Part shown: piece by piece, positions 19,578 to 29,009 of the stretch
How positions within the stretch are numbered: the stretch's first letter is position 1
How the letters are laid out: every line of letters begins with the position of its first letter
Source: Tritrichomonas foetus
Taxonomy: Eukaryota > Parabasalia > Tritrichomonadida > Tritrichomonadidae
Length of the DNA: 38,372 nucleotides
Direction of reading: 5' to 3'
Assembly: GCA_001839685.1 (NCBI GenBank)
Contig: MLAK01001028.1
Span: 1 to 38,372, forward strand
Notes under the pieces: generated by a model
The model's input: the letters and a program-made list of their open reading frames with translations, nothing else
What the model was told of the DNA's origin: nothing
The model's database searches: none
Program-made: the position numbers and the translations under genes

Positions 19578-21005
19578 ATGATGAGCTCTAAATTAGCAGA
19601 TAAATTTTTGGAACTGCGTCGAACTCATCGATTTGAAAAAAAAGAAGATGGATTCACTGAAATTCAATTTTTGGAATTATTCCAATCAGAATTAAGTACT
19701 TTTCCATCAAATGACATTGTTGAGCTTTCATATCAGATCAGTAACTTTATCAAATATTTCAAAATGACACCTATCATTCCTTTTAAACTTATTAGTGAAA
19801 CAAATTTTCTTACCAGTTTATATTCTTTATTTATGAATGATTCGTTGAGCTATCAGTTTCTCACAAATATAACATATATACTTGGAATTTTCATTGGACC
19901 AAAAAATGTAGAATGTGATATTCCTTTTTATTCTGAAGAAAGTTTTATTCATAGATTAATTTATTTTCTTCAACTTCCAATCTCGCCTCAATATTCTATT
20001 CCAACAAATGTTGAACCAATTAATAATCTTGTTATTCAAACTATTAATTTGCTTGTTTACTTTTTCATTAATCATCCAAATGGAAAACAGATCATTTTTT
20101 CATATAATATCAACATTATTTTCGAGAAACAACTAATGGTAAGCAACAATACAAAGTTGATTAGCTTTGCTTCAAACTTTCTTATTCAGATATTGCCTTT
20201 TATCAGTAATTCAGAAGAAAAAGAATTTGTGATTTCATTGGTTTCTAATTTGATAAAAACAACAAATGATACACATTCATTAACACACTTATTAAATTGT
20301 TTATTTTTATGTATGTCTGAGAATGAACAAGCAAGAATTTTCCTTGTGAGTGAAGGAATTTGTGAAAAATGCTCAGAAGTCATAAAAAATATTAAAGATA
20401 TCGGAAATTTTACACCATGGATAACAATTCATGCAATAAAAATCCTTGCTCTAGTTGGAAATGTTGGAAACAATGATGAACTAACTTTACTTATGAATTC
20501 TAATTGTTTCCATTCACTTTTTACATATAAATATTCGTTTTTGGACTTATCACCAACTTTAAGAATAGATATTGATGCTTTTTCGCCTGTTTGTAGTTTT
20601 ATTTCCGGATTGATTTTAAAAAATAATGAATTGATCAATTCTCTTTTCTTAGATAATAACATTATTCAACATATTTGTAATGTTATCAATACTGGACCAT
20701 TTGACAAAAAAATATGTTCCATGAGTGTCATTTCTTCAGTAATAGAAATTAAAAACATTCAAATGTATAACATTATCATAGAATGCAATGTAATTTCTTC
20801 GATTTTACCACTAATGTCTGATGCAAGTAGAGAACTAACACACTTGTTTATATTGTTTCTCAATAACCTTTTAGATAGTTTTCATGGATCTCTAGAATTA
20901 TTACAAAATAGTGGAATTTTGAACATTTTCGATAGTATTTATAATGAAATTGATGAAAATTGTTTAGAAGAATTTGAATTAACAATAAAAAGATTTTCGG
21001 AGTAG
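19578..21005 (+). CDS. Hypothetical alpha-helical repeat (armadillo-like) protein, 475 aa
   Basis: Not recognised by name. Residues about 30-470 are successive amphipathic helices rich in Ile, Leu, Phe, Asn and Ser (for example NLVIQTINLLVYFFINHPNG, SLVSNLIKTTND, and RELTHLFILFLNNLL). Phrases such as LVSEGICEKCSEVI and LLQNSGILNIFDSI are typical of ARM-repeat helix H3. It resembles the 445-aa protein at 12989 in length, composition and layout, so paralogy is possible. There is no signal peptide. Two adjacent ATGs (19578, 19581) can start it. It shares a 58-bp promoter spacer with the cyclase-like membrane protein, which could mean co-expression. Likely a protein-binding scaffold; partner unknown. 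Confidence 0.8.
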   Translation: MMSSKLADKFLELRRTHRFEKKEDGFTEIQFLELFQSELSTFPSNDIVELSYQISNFIKYFKMTPIIPFKLISETNFLTSLYSLFMNDSLSYQFLTNITYILGIFIGPKNVECDIPFYSEESFIHRLIYFLQLPISPQYSIPTNVEPINNLVIQTINLLVYFFINHPNGKQIIFSYNINIIFEKQLMVSNNTKLISFASNFLIQILPFISNSEEKEFVISLVSNLIKTTNDTHSLTHLLNCLFLCMSENEQARIFLVSEGICEKCSEVIKNIKDIGNFTPWITIHAIKILALVGNVGNNDELTLLMNSNCFHSLFTYKYSFLDLSPTLRIDIDAFSPVCSFISGLILKNNELINSLFLDNNIIQHICNVINTGPFDKKICSMSVISSVIEIKNIQMYNIIIECNVISSILPLMSDASRELTHLFILFLNNLLDSFHGSLELLQNSGILNIFDSIYNEIDENCLEEFELTIKRFSE

Positions 21006-21424
21006 ATACAAATAAATGTAAATAATTCTATTTGTTAACTTCTAATTCCAAAAGTTTATTTAACCACAATATTATTATTATATGGTCATCAATGCAAAAA
21101 ATTAGATTTATAATTAACTCCAAAATGATAAGCATATTATCCAAACTGATTCAAAGAAAAGAAAAAAATTAAATGATTTGACATATTAAAAAAAGGAAAA
21201 CCTAATATTAGTATCGCAGAAAAAATCGAATAAAAACTCGTCAATAAAAAGTGAGTGGAATTTTGAAAATTCTAATTCTTTGAAATTCTCGGATTTATAG
21301 CGGAAAGCACCATTTCAATATTAATTTATTTTTTAATATAAATGTGTTGTTTCAAAACTTTAAAAGTTATCGTTCAAAACAGAATAAAATTCATCAAATA
21401 TGGAAAACATTTGATGAAAGCATT
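21006..21424. other. Intergenic region between convergent genes
   Basis: AT-rich, no ORF of note. Contains TATGGTCATC at 21081-21090 and the 3' ends of the 475-aa and PABPN1-like genes. The stop of the latter overlaps TAAA. Confidence 0.5.
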
Positions 21425-21907
21425 TTACATTCTCCTGAATCTCCTCCTTGGACCTCTTCTGATTGGCCTTGTTGAATCCTTGCCTCTTTTAATTTTCACC
21501 TCGAGAGTTTGGCCTTCGAGGATTGATTCGTTCAATTTGAGCGCATTGTCGACGCCTTCCTGTGAAGCGAACTCGATGTACGCGTATCCTTTGGGCATGT
21601 GTGTGTAATGGTCGCAAACTATTGTTGTTCGTTTAATTTCACCGCAGCAGCTGAAATGTGCTTCAAGGGCTTCTTTTCGGACTTTCGGGTGAACCTTGCC
21701 AATAAAAACTGAATATTCCGGCTTTGGCTGTGCTGTTTCGGATTCGGCGGCCTGCGATTCTTTTGCTTCTTCTTCGGCCTTTTTGGCTTTTTCGGCTTCT
21801 TCCTGCAATTTCTTTTCGGCTTCTTCTTCTTCCTTCTTTTTTTGGTCTTCTAGCTTTTTCTTTCGAAGCGCTTCGAGTTTTTTCTTATAGACTTCGATAT
21901 CACTCAT
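21425..21907 (-). CDS. Nuclear poly(A)-binding protein (PABPN1)-like RRM protein
   Basis: 160 residues. Residues 1-60 are a Lys/Glu/Ala-rich coiled coil. One RRM occupies about 64-137, with RNP2 VFIGKV (67-72) and RNP1 KGYAYIEF (106-113). The tail is Arg-rich (RPIRRGPRRRFRRM, 147-160). Coiled coil, then a single RRM with EAHFSCCGEI and CDHYTHMPKGYAYIEF, then Arg-rich tail is the PABPN1/Pab2 architecture and order. PABPN1 binds new poly(A) tails in the nucleus, stimulates poly(A) polymerase and helps export and RNA decay. It is shorter than animal PABPN1 (about 300) because the N-terminal extension is missing. Its codon use is more GC-rich than its neighbours, suggesting good expression. Two GGTCAAAT motifs lie 15-35 nt upstream of the ATG. 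Confidence 0.85.
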   Translation of the reverse strand: MSDIEVYKKKLEALRKKKLEDQKKKEEEEAEKKLQEEAEKAKKAEEEAKESQAAESETAQPKPEYSVFIGKVHPKVRKEALEAHFSCCGEIKRTTIVCDHYTHMPKGYAYIEFASQEGVDNALKLNESILEGQTLEVKIKRGKDSTRPIRRGPRRRFRRM

Positions 21908-21921
21908 TGATAATTACTAGA

Positions 21922-21941
21922 TTTGACCTATATTTGACCTT
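21922..21941 (-). promoter_or_regulatory. Tandem GGTCAAAT motifs upstream of the PABPN1-like gene
   Basis: On the minus strand the sequence is AAGGTCAAAT followed at once by ATAGGTCAAA, a tandem 10-bp repeat ending 15 nt before the ATG. No good initiator is seen in the leader, so this element may position transcription. The same ATAGGTCAAA decamer occurs near two other starts in the window. Confidence 0.4.
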
Positions 21942-22410
21942 CATGTTTACTGAACTTTTTAATGATGTTAAAATCGTTGAAGATTTTTCAAAAGTGTCAT
22001 TATAAATGGTCATACAAATGATAAGAAATTGATATGATTTATTTCCATGATCATATGATGAATATTCATGTATTATATCTTTAGAAAGATTTTAAATGAG
22101 ATTATATTAATTAAATCAGAAAAAATCGACAGATATTTTTATAGTAATTCGTTCTGATAATTTATTGATTATTATCTTCATATTTAATGATAATAATATG
22201 TATATTTTGTCAATAATATATTTTTATGAAAGTATATTATCCGACATATCAATTTAACATGAGTTGAAAAATGATATGACAAACAAAATGGTAATTATCA
22301 TCATGAGATTGATGTGACTATCTCAAAAAATATTTTCGGTGTTTTAGAAAAAGTTTCACTATGAATTGAATTTCTATACTATTGAAAAATCAACTCACTC
22401 CAATAACATC
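21942..22410. other. Intergenic region before the ankyrin pseudogene
   Basis: AT-rich, no gene. ATGGTCAT lies at 22006-22013. TCACTA at 22354-22359 is a possible initiator for the ankyrin gene, about 54 nt before its ATG. It is followed by a two-codon ORF at 22361. Confidence 0.5.
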
Positions 22411-24065
22411 ATGTCTATTTCCAAATCGATCCAAAATCATCAAAAAGAAATTGAAGAAATTGTTGAACTGCAGAACAACTTACTTAATATCGCAAGTACA
22501 TTCGAAACACTTCAAAATGAAATTCCATCATCTAAATTTTTGGAAAATAAGGCATCGTTAAGAACTTTACTTCAATCATTTGATGCAGCTATTAATTCAA
22601 GACAATCCTACAGAGAAAAATACTTTACTCTTCTTGAATTGATAAAAGATCAAATCGATTCCAACTTTACTACCAAAGATTTATGTTATGAAATTTTCCA
22701 TAACGATAATACTATAATAGAATTATGTAAAAAAGGATTTACTTATCCAAATATTATCAAAAAAGACTCCAAATTATATTCAACTTCATTGATAACAAAA
22801 TTGTTTCCTGAAGCACAAAATCCCTCAAATAGTACTAATGGTAATGCCCAAAATGGTAATAATGGAAATCAACAAGAATCCGGAAATAACAATAATGGAA
22901 TTGAAGATACTTTGATTGATCTCATTAGAATTGATGATTTAGAAAAGTTCCAATCAATTGTAACATACTCTAATATCGAGCTAAGTAAAAATATCACTGG
23001 TCCATCCGATTTAAGAAGTTTGATACCAAAAGAAGTATTTTTTATGGATGTTGCAGCTTTTTATGGATCAGTAAAAATCTTTAAATATTTATTCTTAAAT
23101 AAAGAATTGATCCCATTACATATTGGCTTACCAGCTGTTGCAGGAGGGAATCCAGAAATTATTCATTTACTTGAAAGTAATAAAATTGTTTTCAAAGATA
23201 CTCTTGATATCGCAATAAGGTTCAATCATAATGAAATTGCAAAATACTTACACGATAACACTGGTCAACAATATACATTGAAGTCTTTGGTTGAAGCAAT
23301 TCGATACAACAACATTGAAATGGCAATACAGCTTTTACCTCAATTTAAACCGGAAGAACTATTGGAGCCAATAATTCAAGCAGCTAAAAATGGATATTTG
23401 TTGATTGTTAAAATCATTTGCTCAGTTAATGGAGTTGATCACAATGCCGTTGATGATTATGGTGTTTTATTTTCTATTTCATTATTCACCATTATAAATG
23501 TCTGTTGAGAAAAGTCAATTGGAAATTGTTCAATATCTCTGCACTCTTCCAGATATTCGAATTAATGAACCACTTCGTCTTTTCAGAACAGTGATTCATG
23601 TTGCAATTAAAAATGATCATCTTAAAATCCTTCAATTTTTATGCACTGTTCCAGGTATCAATATTGAAGCACGTGATATCAACACTTCTACACCTTTTTA
23701 TTATGCATGCAAACACAATCGATTTAATATTGTCAGATACCTCGGTTCAATTAAAGAAGTTGATGTCAATGCACGATGCTGTGTTTCTTCACCTATTCAT
23801 TATATTGGTTTTTAATACCATGGAGTTTTTTTATTATTATTAGAACTGCTTTACATGTTGCTGCCATTAAAGGATATTTCGATATTGTTAAACTTTTATG
23901 TACATTTTCCATCGATATTAATATTGAAGATTTAATTACATTTATTTTTTATGATGTTTCTTTATATCACTCATCATATTTTTTATTATTTTTAATGGAA
24001 AAGCAATTGACATGACATCAAATGAAGAAATCATAGAATTTTTGCGATCACAATCAAATCAATAA
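22411..24065 (+). pseudogene. Ankyrin-repeat protein pseudogene (three frame changes)
   Basis: The 5' part (22411-23508) encodes a helical N-terminal domain typical of trichomonad ankyrin proteins (IIELCKKGFTYPNIIKKD), a Gly/Asn/Gln linker (about 22820-22905), and ankyrin repeats such as MDVAAFYGSVKIFKYLF and AAKNGYLLIVKIICS. Reading then shifts at about 23480-23510 to EKSQLEIVQYLCTLPDI and VIHVAIKNDHLKILQFLC, up to 23815. It shifts back for TALHVAAIKGYFDIVKLLC, and finally to a third frame for AIDMTSNEEIIEFLRSQSNQ, ending at TAA 24063-24065. Each segment is good ankyrin sequence and no intron signals mark the joints, so this is a decayed gene. A TAA sits where the first joint would resume. 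The ATG at 22411 is preferred; the open frame to 22366 begins at TTG. Ankyrin proteins bind other proteins; the original target is unknown. Confidence 0.85.
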
Positions 24066-24493
24066 AAGAAATTCATTATAGATATCTGCCAAAAACTTAT
24101 AAACAAGTTTATCAATACTCTAAATCTCTATTTTTATTTATTTATTTTTATTCATTGATTTGTATATAATATATATATTGATACATCATCAAACTTGACC
24201 AATAACATAGAAGATAATTCTTGATATGATACTACTATTAATTTCAATTATTCTGATACATTCAACTTCATCACAATTTACAGTAAAAATTTTATTAATT
24301 ATTGTAATAATTAGATTAAATATTCTAGAACTAATTATTTTAACAGTTAGAAAAAACTAAGAAGTAATAAAATGTTTACCAATAAATACAGTTTATTTAC
24401 AAGATTTAAAAGCAATAATTAATACATAACATAACAATTCATTAATATTAACAATTATAATTCAATACTATATAGCTATAATTTACATAAGTA
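24066..24493. other. Very AT-rich intergenic region
   Basis: No gene. Contains TATTTATT-type and TATATATA low-complexity sequence (about 24120-24180). The 3' end of the TPR gene is at the right edge. Confidence 0.5.
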
Positions 24494-25810
24494 CTAATCT
24501 TCAGGAAAATAAGAAATTATTCTCTGTTGCATCACAGTTGGAATTTTATCAGGCACATTTTCCAAGAACGAAAAGCAGCAACTCGGTAAATAAGGAGGAG
24601 CTTGGAAAAAATTATCAATTTGTTCATCTGTTGGTGATTGTAAAATCATTTCTAATTCAGGTTCTTCAATTAAAATGAGTGGATTAGTTTTTCCCATTCT
24701 AAAGAGATTTAACAAAGCAAGCCGATTCGAATAAATTTCCCAAAAATATGCTTTGTCTCGTAATTTTTCGTAAAAAACTTTAGCGACTTCTGCTGATTCA
24801 TTACTTTGTTCAAGAGATAAAGCATAATTTAAAGTATATGTTAAATTAGAAGAATCTAAAATATAAGCATTCTTCAAATAACAGACTGCTTTATTAAATT
24901 GACCAAGTTTATAATAAATTAGACCAATTATTTCATTTGCTGGTGAAAGTAAAACCGTGAATTTTGTTAATTCAATTAAAATATCGAATGCTTCATTTAA
25001 TTTATTTAATCTGTATAATAAAAAACCTAGTAAAATAGATACCTTTAATGTTCTATGCGACTTATCAATTCTATTCAAAATATCAATAGCTTTTTCAAAA
25101 TTTGAGTTCTGAGCGTAGAAATAGGCTATTTGGAGGAAGGAAGTTTCAGGATTGATTGAAGCAAGATTCATAAAAAGTTTGATAGCTTGTTTATGATCAC
25201 CTGTAAAAAGCAATTGATTTGCAAAATGAAAAATGATATCATTTTTCGTAAGATACTTATGTTGTAAATCATTATTTAATATATCATTGAAAATTTCTTT
25301 TGATTCTGAATATTTCTTCAGTTTATAAAATGAAAAAGCCAATCTTAACTTTAAGTCAACATTTTGATATTCATCAAGTGGAATAATATCTGTCAAAATT
25401 GTTGAAACTTGGTCATATCTTTTGAAAAATGAAAAACAAACTGCCATGATAAATTTAAAATAATTTAAATATGTGTCATCAAGCTCATTCGCTGATATTT
25501 GATTTAATTCAAGATAACAACGATAGAAATCAGAAATTGATATCAAAGAAATGATTTTAAAAATTAATATATCTGGCGTAATTTCAATGCTTTCTGTTTC
25601 GCGAATATACATCATTACTTTGCGGTAAAAATCATCGACGTATAAATGACGATAGACTTCCGGTTTTATGCATCGAAAAAAGCGAAGCAAATTGAATGAA
25701 ACGAATTCTAAATTTTTGAAATCTTTGGAATTTAACGATTCTTCAAATTGCTGAAGCCAATGTTTGGAGCTCTCTTCATCAAGTTTCTGAAGTTGATCTG
25801 ATATGTTCAT
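24494..25810 (-). CDS. Tetratricopeptide-repeat (TPR) protein
   Basis: 438 residues from the ATG at 25810. Helical throughout, with TPR-type units from the middle to the C-terminus: FYKLKKYSESKEIFNDIL, LLFTGDHKQAIKLFMNLASI, AYFYAQNSNFEKAIDIL, FLLYRLNKLNEAFDILIEL, LIYYKLGQFNKAVCYLKNAY, LNYALSLEQSNESAEVAKVFY. Spacing is 33-35 residues. The last 60 residues are acidic and Pro-containing, then QQRIISYFPED. TPR solenoids are protein-binding scaffolds. Candidates include anaphase-promoting-complex, intraflagellar or chaperone cofactors, but nothing visible decides between them. The frame stays open to 25897, but only TTG is available there, so the shorter start is used. Confidence 0.8.
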   Translation of the reverse strand: MNISDQLQKLDEESSKHWLQQFEESLNSKDFKNLEFVSFNLLRFFRCIKPEVYRHLYVDDFYRKVMMYIRETESIEITPDILIFKIISLISISDFYRCYLELNQISANELDDTYLNYFKFIMAVCFSFFKRYDQVSTILTDIIPLDEYQNVDLKLRLAFSFYKLKKYSESKEIFNDILNNDLQHKYLTKNDIIFHFANQLLFTGDHKQAIKLFMNLASINPETSFLQIAYFYAQNSNFEKAIDILNRIDKSHRTLKVSILLGFLLYRLNKLNEAFDILIELTKFTVLLSPANEIIGLIYYKLGQFNKAVCYLKNAYILDSSNLTYTLNYALSLEQSNESAEVAKVFYEKLRDKAYFWEIYSNRLALLNLFRMGKTNPLILIEEPELEMILQSPTDEQIDNFFQAPPYLPSCCFSFLENVPDKIPTVMQQRIISYFPED

Positions 25811-26399
25811 TCCGTAAAAATCATAAAAAGATCCAATAAAGTTTATTGAATTAACTTCTGTTTCAATCTTATTCAAAGTACCTTCAATTTCTCTCAATAC
25901 AGATTAAAATTAAATGAAATCATACAGTAGCACCTGAACTTTTTATTTACATTTTATTTTATTGTTACTAGTGAAAAAGTTTGGTGGGATTGAATATTGG
26001 ATTCTGGCCGATGCACCAAAAAAATTCTTCCCTCAACGATTCATTCTTATTTCTTCTTCTCATCATGTTGTAAAATGTATATGAAACATAAATATCAAAG
26101 AATGAAACTAATGAAACAGATTTCAAAATCTTGATATTTTACAAAAAATCAACTTAGTCATTCAACAATCAATTATTTTTAATGTAATACTAAATATGTG
26201 CTAACTATATGATTGTATCGATATAATCTATCTTAAATACAATTTGGGAAAAATTATGTCAAAAGTTAGAATTCTAACTAAAAAGAATCCAATTGAGAGA
26301 AGAAACATAATTTTTGTTGATATAGTGAGAATAGAAAAGTAAAATCATGATTCAGAATGAATTAAAATAATAAGAAAATGTATTCAATCATTTTTCAGT
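25811..26399. other. Intergenic region between TPR and ferredoxin genes
   Basis: No gene recognised. It holds the TPR promoter (no clear initiator found) and the 3' end of the ferredoxin gene, whose TAA stop forms TAAA with the next base. Confidence 0.5.
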
Positions 26400-26726
26400 T
26401 TAGAGAGCTTGGAATGTAGCACCGTTGGCACCAGAGTCGAGTGAGATGGCGCAGGCAAGGCGTGCACCAGCTGGGGCACCATCGAGGAGTTCCTTTTCTT
26501 CGTCTTCGGCGGCGGCGACGTTTCCGGAAACAACCTTAACAAGGCATTTTCCGCAGGCAACGTTACCATTGCATGTTCCTTCTGGGCTGATAACGCCAGC
26601 ACCTGTGAGAAGTTCGAAGAGGTTTTGGTCATCTTCGAATTCAATTGTCTTCTTTTCGCCGCCCTTTGTGATACCGACGATTGATCCGAAACGGCGGAAT
26701 GATTGGGATGGGAATGAGAGAGCCAT
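26400..26726 (-). CDS. [2Fe-2S] ferredoxin, hydrogenosomal type
   Basis: 108 residues. Cys52, Cys58, Cys61 and Cys92 form C-x5-C-x2-C-x30-C, the adrenodoxin/putidaredoxin-type [2Fe-2S] pattern, within TCNGNVACGKC and RLACAI. The N-terminus MALSFPSQSFRRFGSI is a short Ser/Phe/Arg presequence with RRF before the likely cleavage site, as in hydrogenosomal proteins. In trichomonad hydrogenosomes ferredoxin takes electrons from pyruvate:ferredoxin oxidoreductase and passes them to [FeFe] hydrogenase. It also carries the electrons that activate nitroimidazole drugs. GC-rich codons in an AT-rich setting indicate high expression. The ATG is 18 nt after a TCACTTCACTT initiator shared with GAPDH. It is divergent from GAPDH across 1.1 kb. 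Confidence 0.95.
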   Translation of the reverse strand: MALSFPSQSFRRFGSIVGITKGGEKKTIEFEDDQNLFELLTGAGVISPEGTCNGNVACGKCLVKVVSGNVAAAEDEEKELLDGAPAGARLACAISLDSGANGATFQAL

Positions 26727-26733
26727 ACTTGAA

Positions 26734-26744
26734 AAGTGAAGTGA
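26734..26744 (-). promoter_or_regulatory. Initiator of the ferredoxin gene (TCACTTCACTT)
   Basis: The minus strand reads TCACTTCACTT, two overlapping TCACTT initiators, the first base 18 nt before the ATG. The same 11-mer precedes GAPDH. AACTTTTTC lies 8 nt farther upstream (26752-26760). Confidence 0.65.
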
Positions 26745-27840
26745 TAACTAAGAAAAAGTTAAATTTGAGATGAAAATTGGAGAAAAGTTATGTGTTATAT
26801 TCAATTTTTGTTGTATGTTGTTTGGCCAATGTTTTGAAAAGAAATCACCATCAAAAAGTTAATGGAAAACAAAATGTTCAGAATTTTAAGGAGCATATTT
26901 TCATTGATTCCCGAATCTGCTCATGATTTTATTAACGTCTTTTAACGTATTCCTCCTGTATTTTTTTCGATAATCTTGATTAAAAAATATTCACGCGAAG
27001 GAATTTTTCATTAATTGACCATATATTTCGTTGATCATTCATGGATAGCTCGTTTCCCCATAGATTTCGGCAATCCTCCAGAATTCTCGGAGATCGAATC
27101 GAAATTATCACTTTTCTCACAATTTTTACGTTGAAAGCATTGACTAAATAAGCTGGAAATGACATTTCCATTCTTGATAATTTCCTTTTCCATAATTGAC
27201 AGTCATGATCGTTTTTCATTGTTTCTTGTTATTTTCATTTATCTTGATTGCTTGTTGAAGATTCAATGATTATAATCTATTCGCTGAATTATTTCTTCCT
27301 CTTGCTATTTTCTCTTGTGGATCATTTTTGAATTTGGCTAAAATAGAAAGCAAGCAAACAAAATATTTATATATACTTATTTGTAATAGTTCTTACTTTT
27401 TGATTTATACTTTTAATCGTATTATCTTCTCTTTCATAAATATTACAGGCATGCGTTTTTGATATTTCTTCAACAAGATCATTCATCAGCTATTATTCTT
27501 GATATATTCTATACTTATGCACCAAATTATATTTGGGAAAATTTGCTAATCAGGATTATAAATATTCTTATATGAGTTTTCCAAGCTACAAAACAAAATT
27601 ATTAACTTCTTATTATATGGTCATAAATTACGGGGGAAAATACCATCTTCTTATTAAGGAAAAGCATTAATATGGTATTTTTTTTTGCGAAATCAAAATG
27701 ACCATTTATTTCCCCATTCAGGTAGAATTTATTTCTAAGCTTATTTGATCTGTAATTCTGAAAAAGGAAATAAACGTTTATCTTTGAACTTTTTGGCCTA
27801 ATCGATCATATTTTGACCTATAAACCCCTTTCCTCATTAT
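26745..27840. other. Long divergent spacer between ferredoxin and GAPDH
   Basis: About 1.1 kb without a credible gene, much longer than the 58-69 bp spacers of the other divergent pairs. ATGGTCATAAAT at 27617-27628 followed by GGGGGAAA, and the reverse arrangement at 27698-27715 (minus strand GGGGAAATAAATGGTCAT), form an imperfect inverted pair. AACTTTTTGG is at 27787-27796. A 79-codon ATG frame at 26980-27219 (minus) has no family resemblance and was not called. Confidence 0.5.
27812..27821 (-). promoter_or_regulatory. ATAGGTCAAA motif (inverted) upstream of GAPDH
   Basis: The plus strand reads TTTGACCTAT, the inverse of the decamer at 14356-14365 and the same plus-strand text as 21922-21931. 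It ends 19 nt before the GAPDH initiator. Confidence 0.4.
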
Positions 27841-27851
27841 TCACTTCACTT
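27841..27851 (+). promoter_or_regulatory. Initiator of GAPDH (TCACTTCACTT)
   Basis: TCACTTCACTT begins 15 nt before the ATG at 27856, giving a leader of about 13 nt, normal for trichomonads. The element is identical to that of the divergent ferredoxin gene. Confidence 0.7.
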
Positions 27852-27855
27852 ATAA

Positions 27856-28938
27856 ATGGTTGTCAGGATTGCAATCAACGGTTTCGGCAGAATTGGACGT
27901 CTTGTCTTCCGCGCAGTTCGCGATCTCTATCCAAAAGAATGCCAAATTGTCGCTGTTCACGATCTTTGCGATATCGCCACTAACGTTCATTTATTGAACT
28001 ACGATTCCGCTCATCAAAGGTTCCCAGAACAACTTACAGTTACAGCTGAAGATACCTTCGAAGTTGGCACAGGCTCCGACAAGTGGGTTGTCAAAAATCT
28101 TACAGGCAGATTAGGTCCATCCCAACTCCCATGGAAGGAATTAGATGTCGATGTCGTTTTAGAATCCACTGGACTCTTCCGCACCCACTGTGTTAAGGGA
28201 GAAGACGGAAGCGTCACAAAAGATGGATATGACGGACATTTATTAGCCGGTGCCAAGAAAGTCGTTTTATCAGTACCTTCAGCCGACGAAATCGAATGCA
28301 CACTTGTTTTAGGGGTCAACGACGAAGACCTCAAGCCAGATACAAACTGCATTTCAAACGCCTCATGCACAACAAATTGCCTCGCACCAGTCATCAAAGT
28401 GTTGAACGACACATTCGGCATCAGAAACGGATACATGACAACTGTTCACGCCTACACAAACGATCAAGTTGTTTCAGATATCATGCATAAGGATCTCCGC
28501 CGTGCCCGTGCAGCTGCAATGAACATCATTCCAACATCAACAGGAGCTGCCATCGCCCTCACACGTGTTGTTAAGAACCTCACACGCGGATGCATGGATG
28601 GCCTCGCTTTACGCGTTCCAGCCATCACAGGCAGCCTCGTCGACATCACCGTCAACACACGTGAAAAGGTAACCAAGGATCAAGTTAATCAAGCCCTCAA
28701 GGCTGCTTCAGAATCCGAAGCCCTCCGTGGAATCCTTGGCTACACTGACGAGCCAATCGTCAGCTCAGATATAATTGGTGACAGACATTCATCCATCGTT
28801 GACTCACTCTCTACAATGGTTCTCGACAACGAAAAGGGTGGAAGCCTCGTAAAGGTCCTCTCATGGTACGATAACGAATGGATGTACTCATGCCGCTGCG
28901 CTGATATTTTCCACCGTCTTGAACAGTACACAAAGTAA
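27856..28938 (+). CDS. gapdh: Glyceraldehyde-3-phosphate dehydrogenase, glycolytic
   Basis: A 360-residue full-length GAPDH. Residues 1-16 carry the NAD-binding INGFGRIGR. Catalytic Cys171 is in SNASCTTNCLAPV and His198 in TTVHAYTNDQ. The conserved RRARAAAMNIIPTSTGAA and the C-terminal WYDNEWMYSCR are intact. It oxidises glyceraldehyde 3-phosphate to 1,3-bisphosphoglycerate with NAD in cytosolic glycolysis, the step feeding pyruvate to the hydrogenosome. It is longer than the usual 330-335 because of insertions at about 70-125, a known feature of parabasalid GAPDH, which is bacterial-like. GC-rich, strongly biased codons mark a very highly expressed gene. The TAA stop overlaps TAAA. A 40-bp minisatellite follows within about 70 nt. 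Confidence 0.97.
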   Translation: MVVRIAINGFGRIGRLVFRAVRDLYPKECQIVAVHDLCDIATNVHLLNYDSAHQRFPEQLTVTAEDTFEVGTGSDKWVVKNLTGRLGPSQLPWKELDVDVVLESTGLFRTHCVKGEDGSVTKDGYDGHLLAGAKKVVLSVPSADEIECTLVLGVNDEDLKPDTNCISNASCTTNCLAPVIKVLNDTFGIRNGYMTTVHAYTNDQVVSDIMHKDLRRARAAAMNIIPTSTGAAIALTRVVKNLTRGCMDGLALRVPAITGSLVDITVNTREKVTKDQVNQALKAASESEALRGILGYTDEPIVSSDIIGDRHSSIVDSLSTMVLDNEKGGSLVKVLSWYDNEWMYSCRCADIFHRLEQYTK

Positions 28939-29009
28939 AACAGTAAGGATTCTCGTTTCAATCTCATTTCTTTTTCTTTACTTTTTTGTGCTTTTCCTCA
29001 ACTTTCTTG

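Noticed and set aside
23440..24015. Introns joining the ankyrin segments
   Set aside because: No GTATGT donor or ACTAACACACAG-type acceptor at the joints; frame changes fit decay better.
26980..27219. 79-codon minus-strand ATG frame in the ferredoxin-GAPDH spacer
   Set aside because: No family resemblance, no clear initiator; probably chance, though a small gene cannot be fully excluded.
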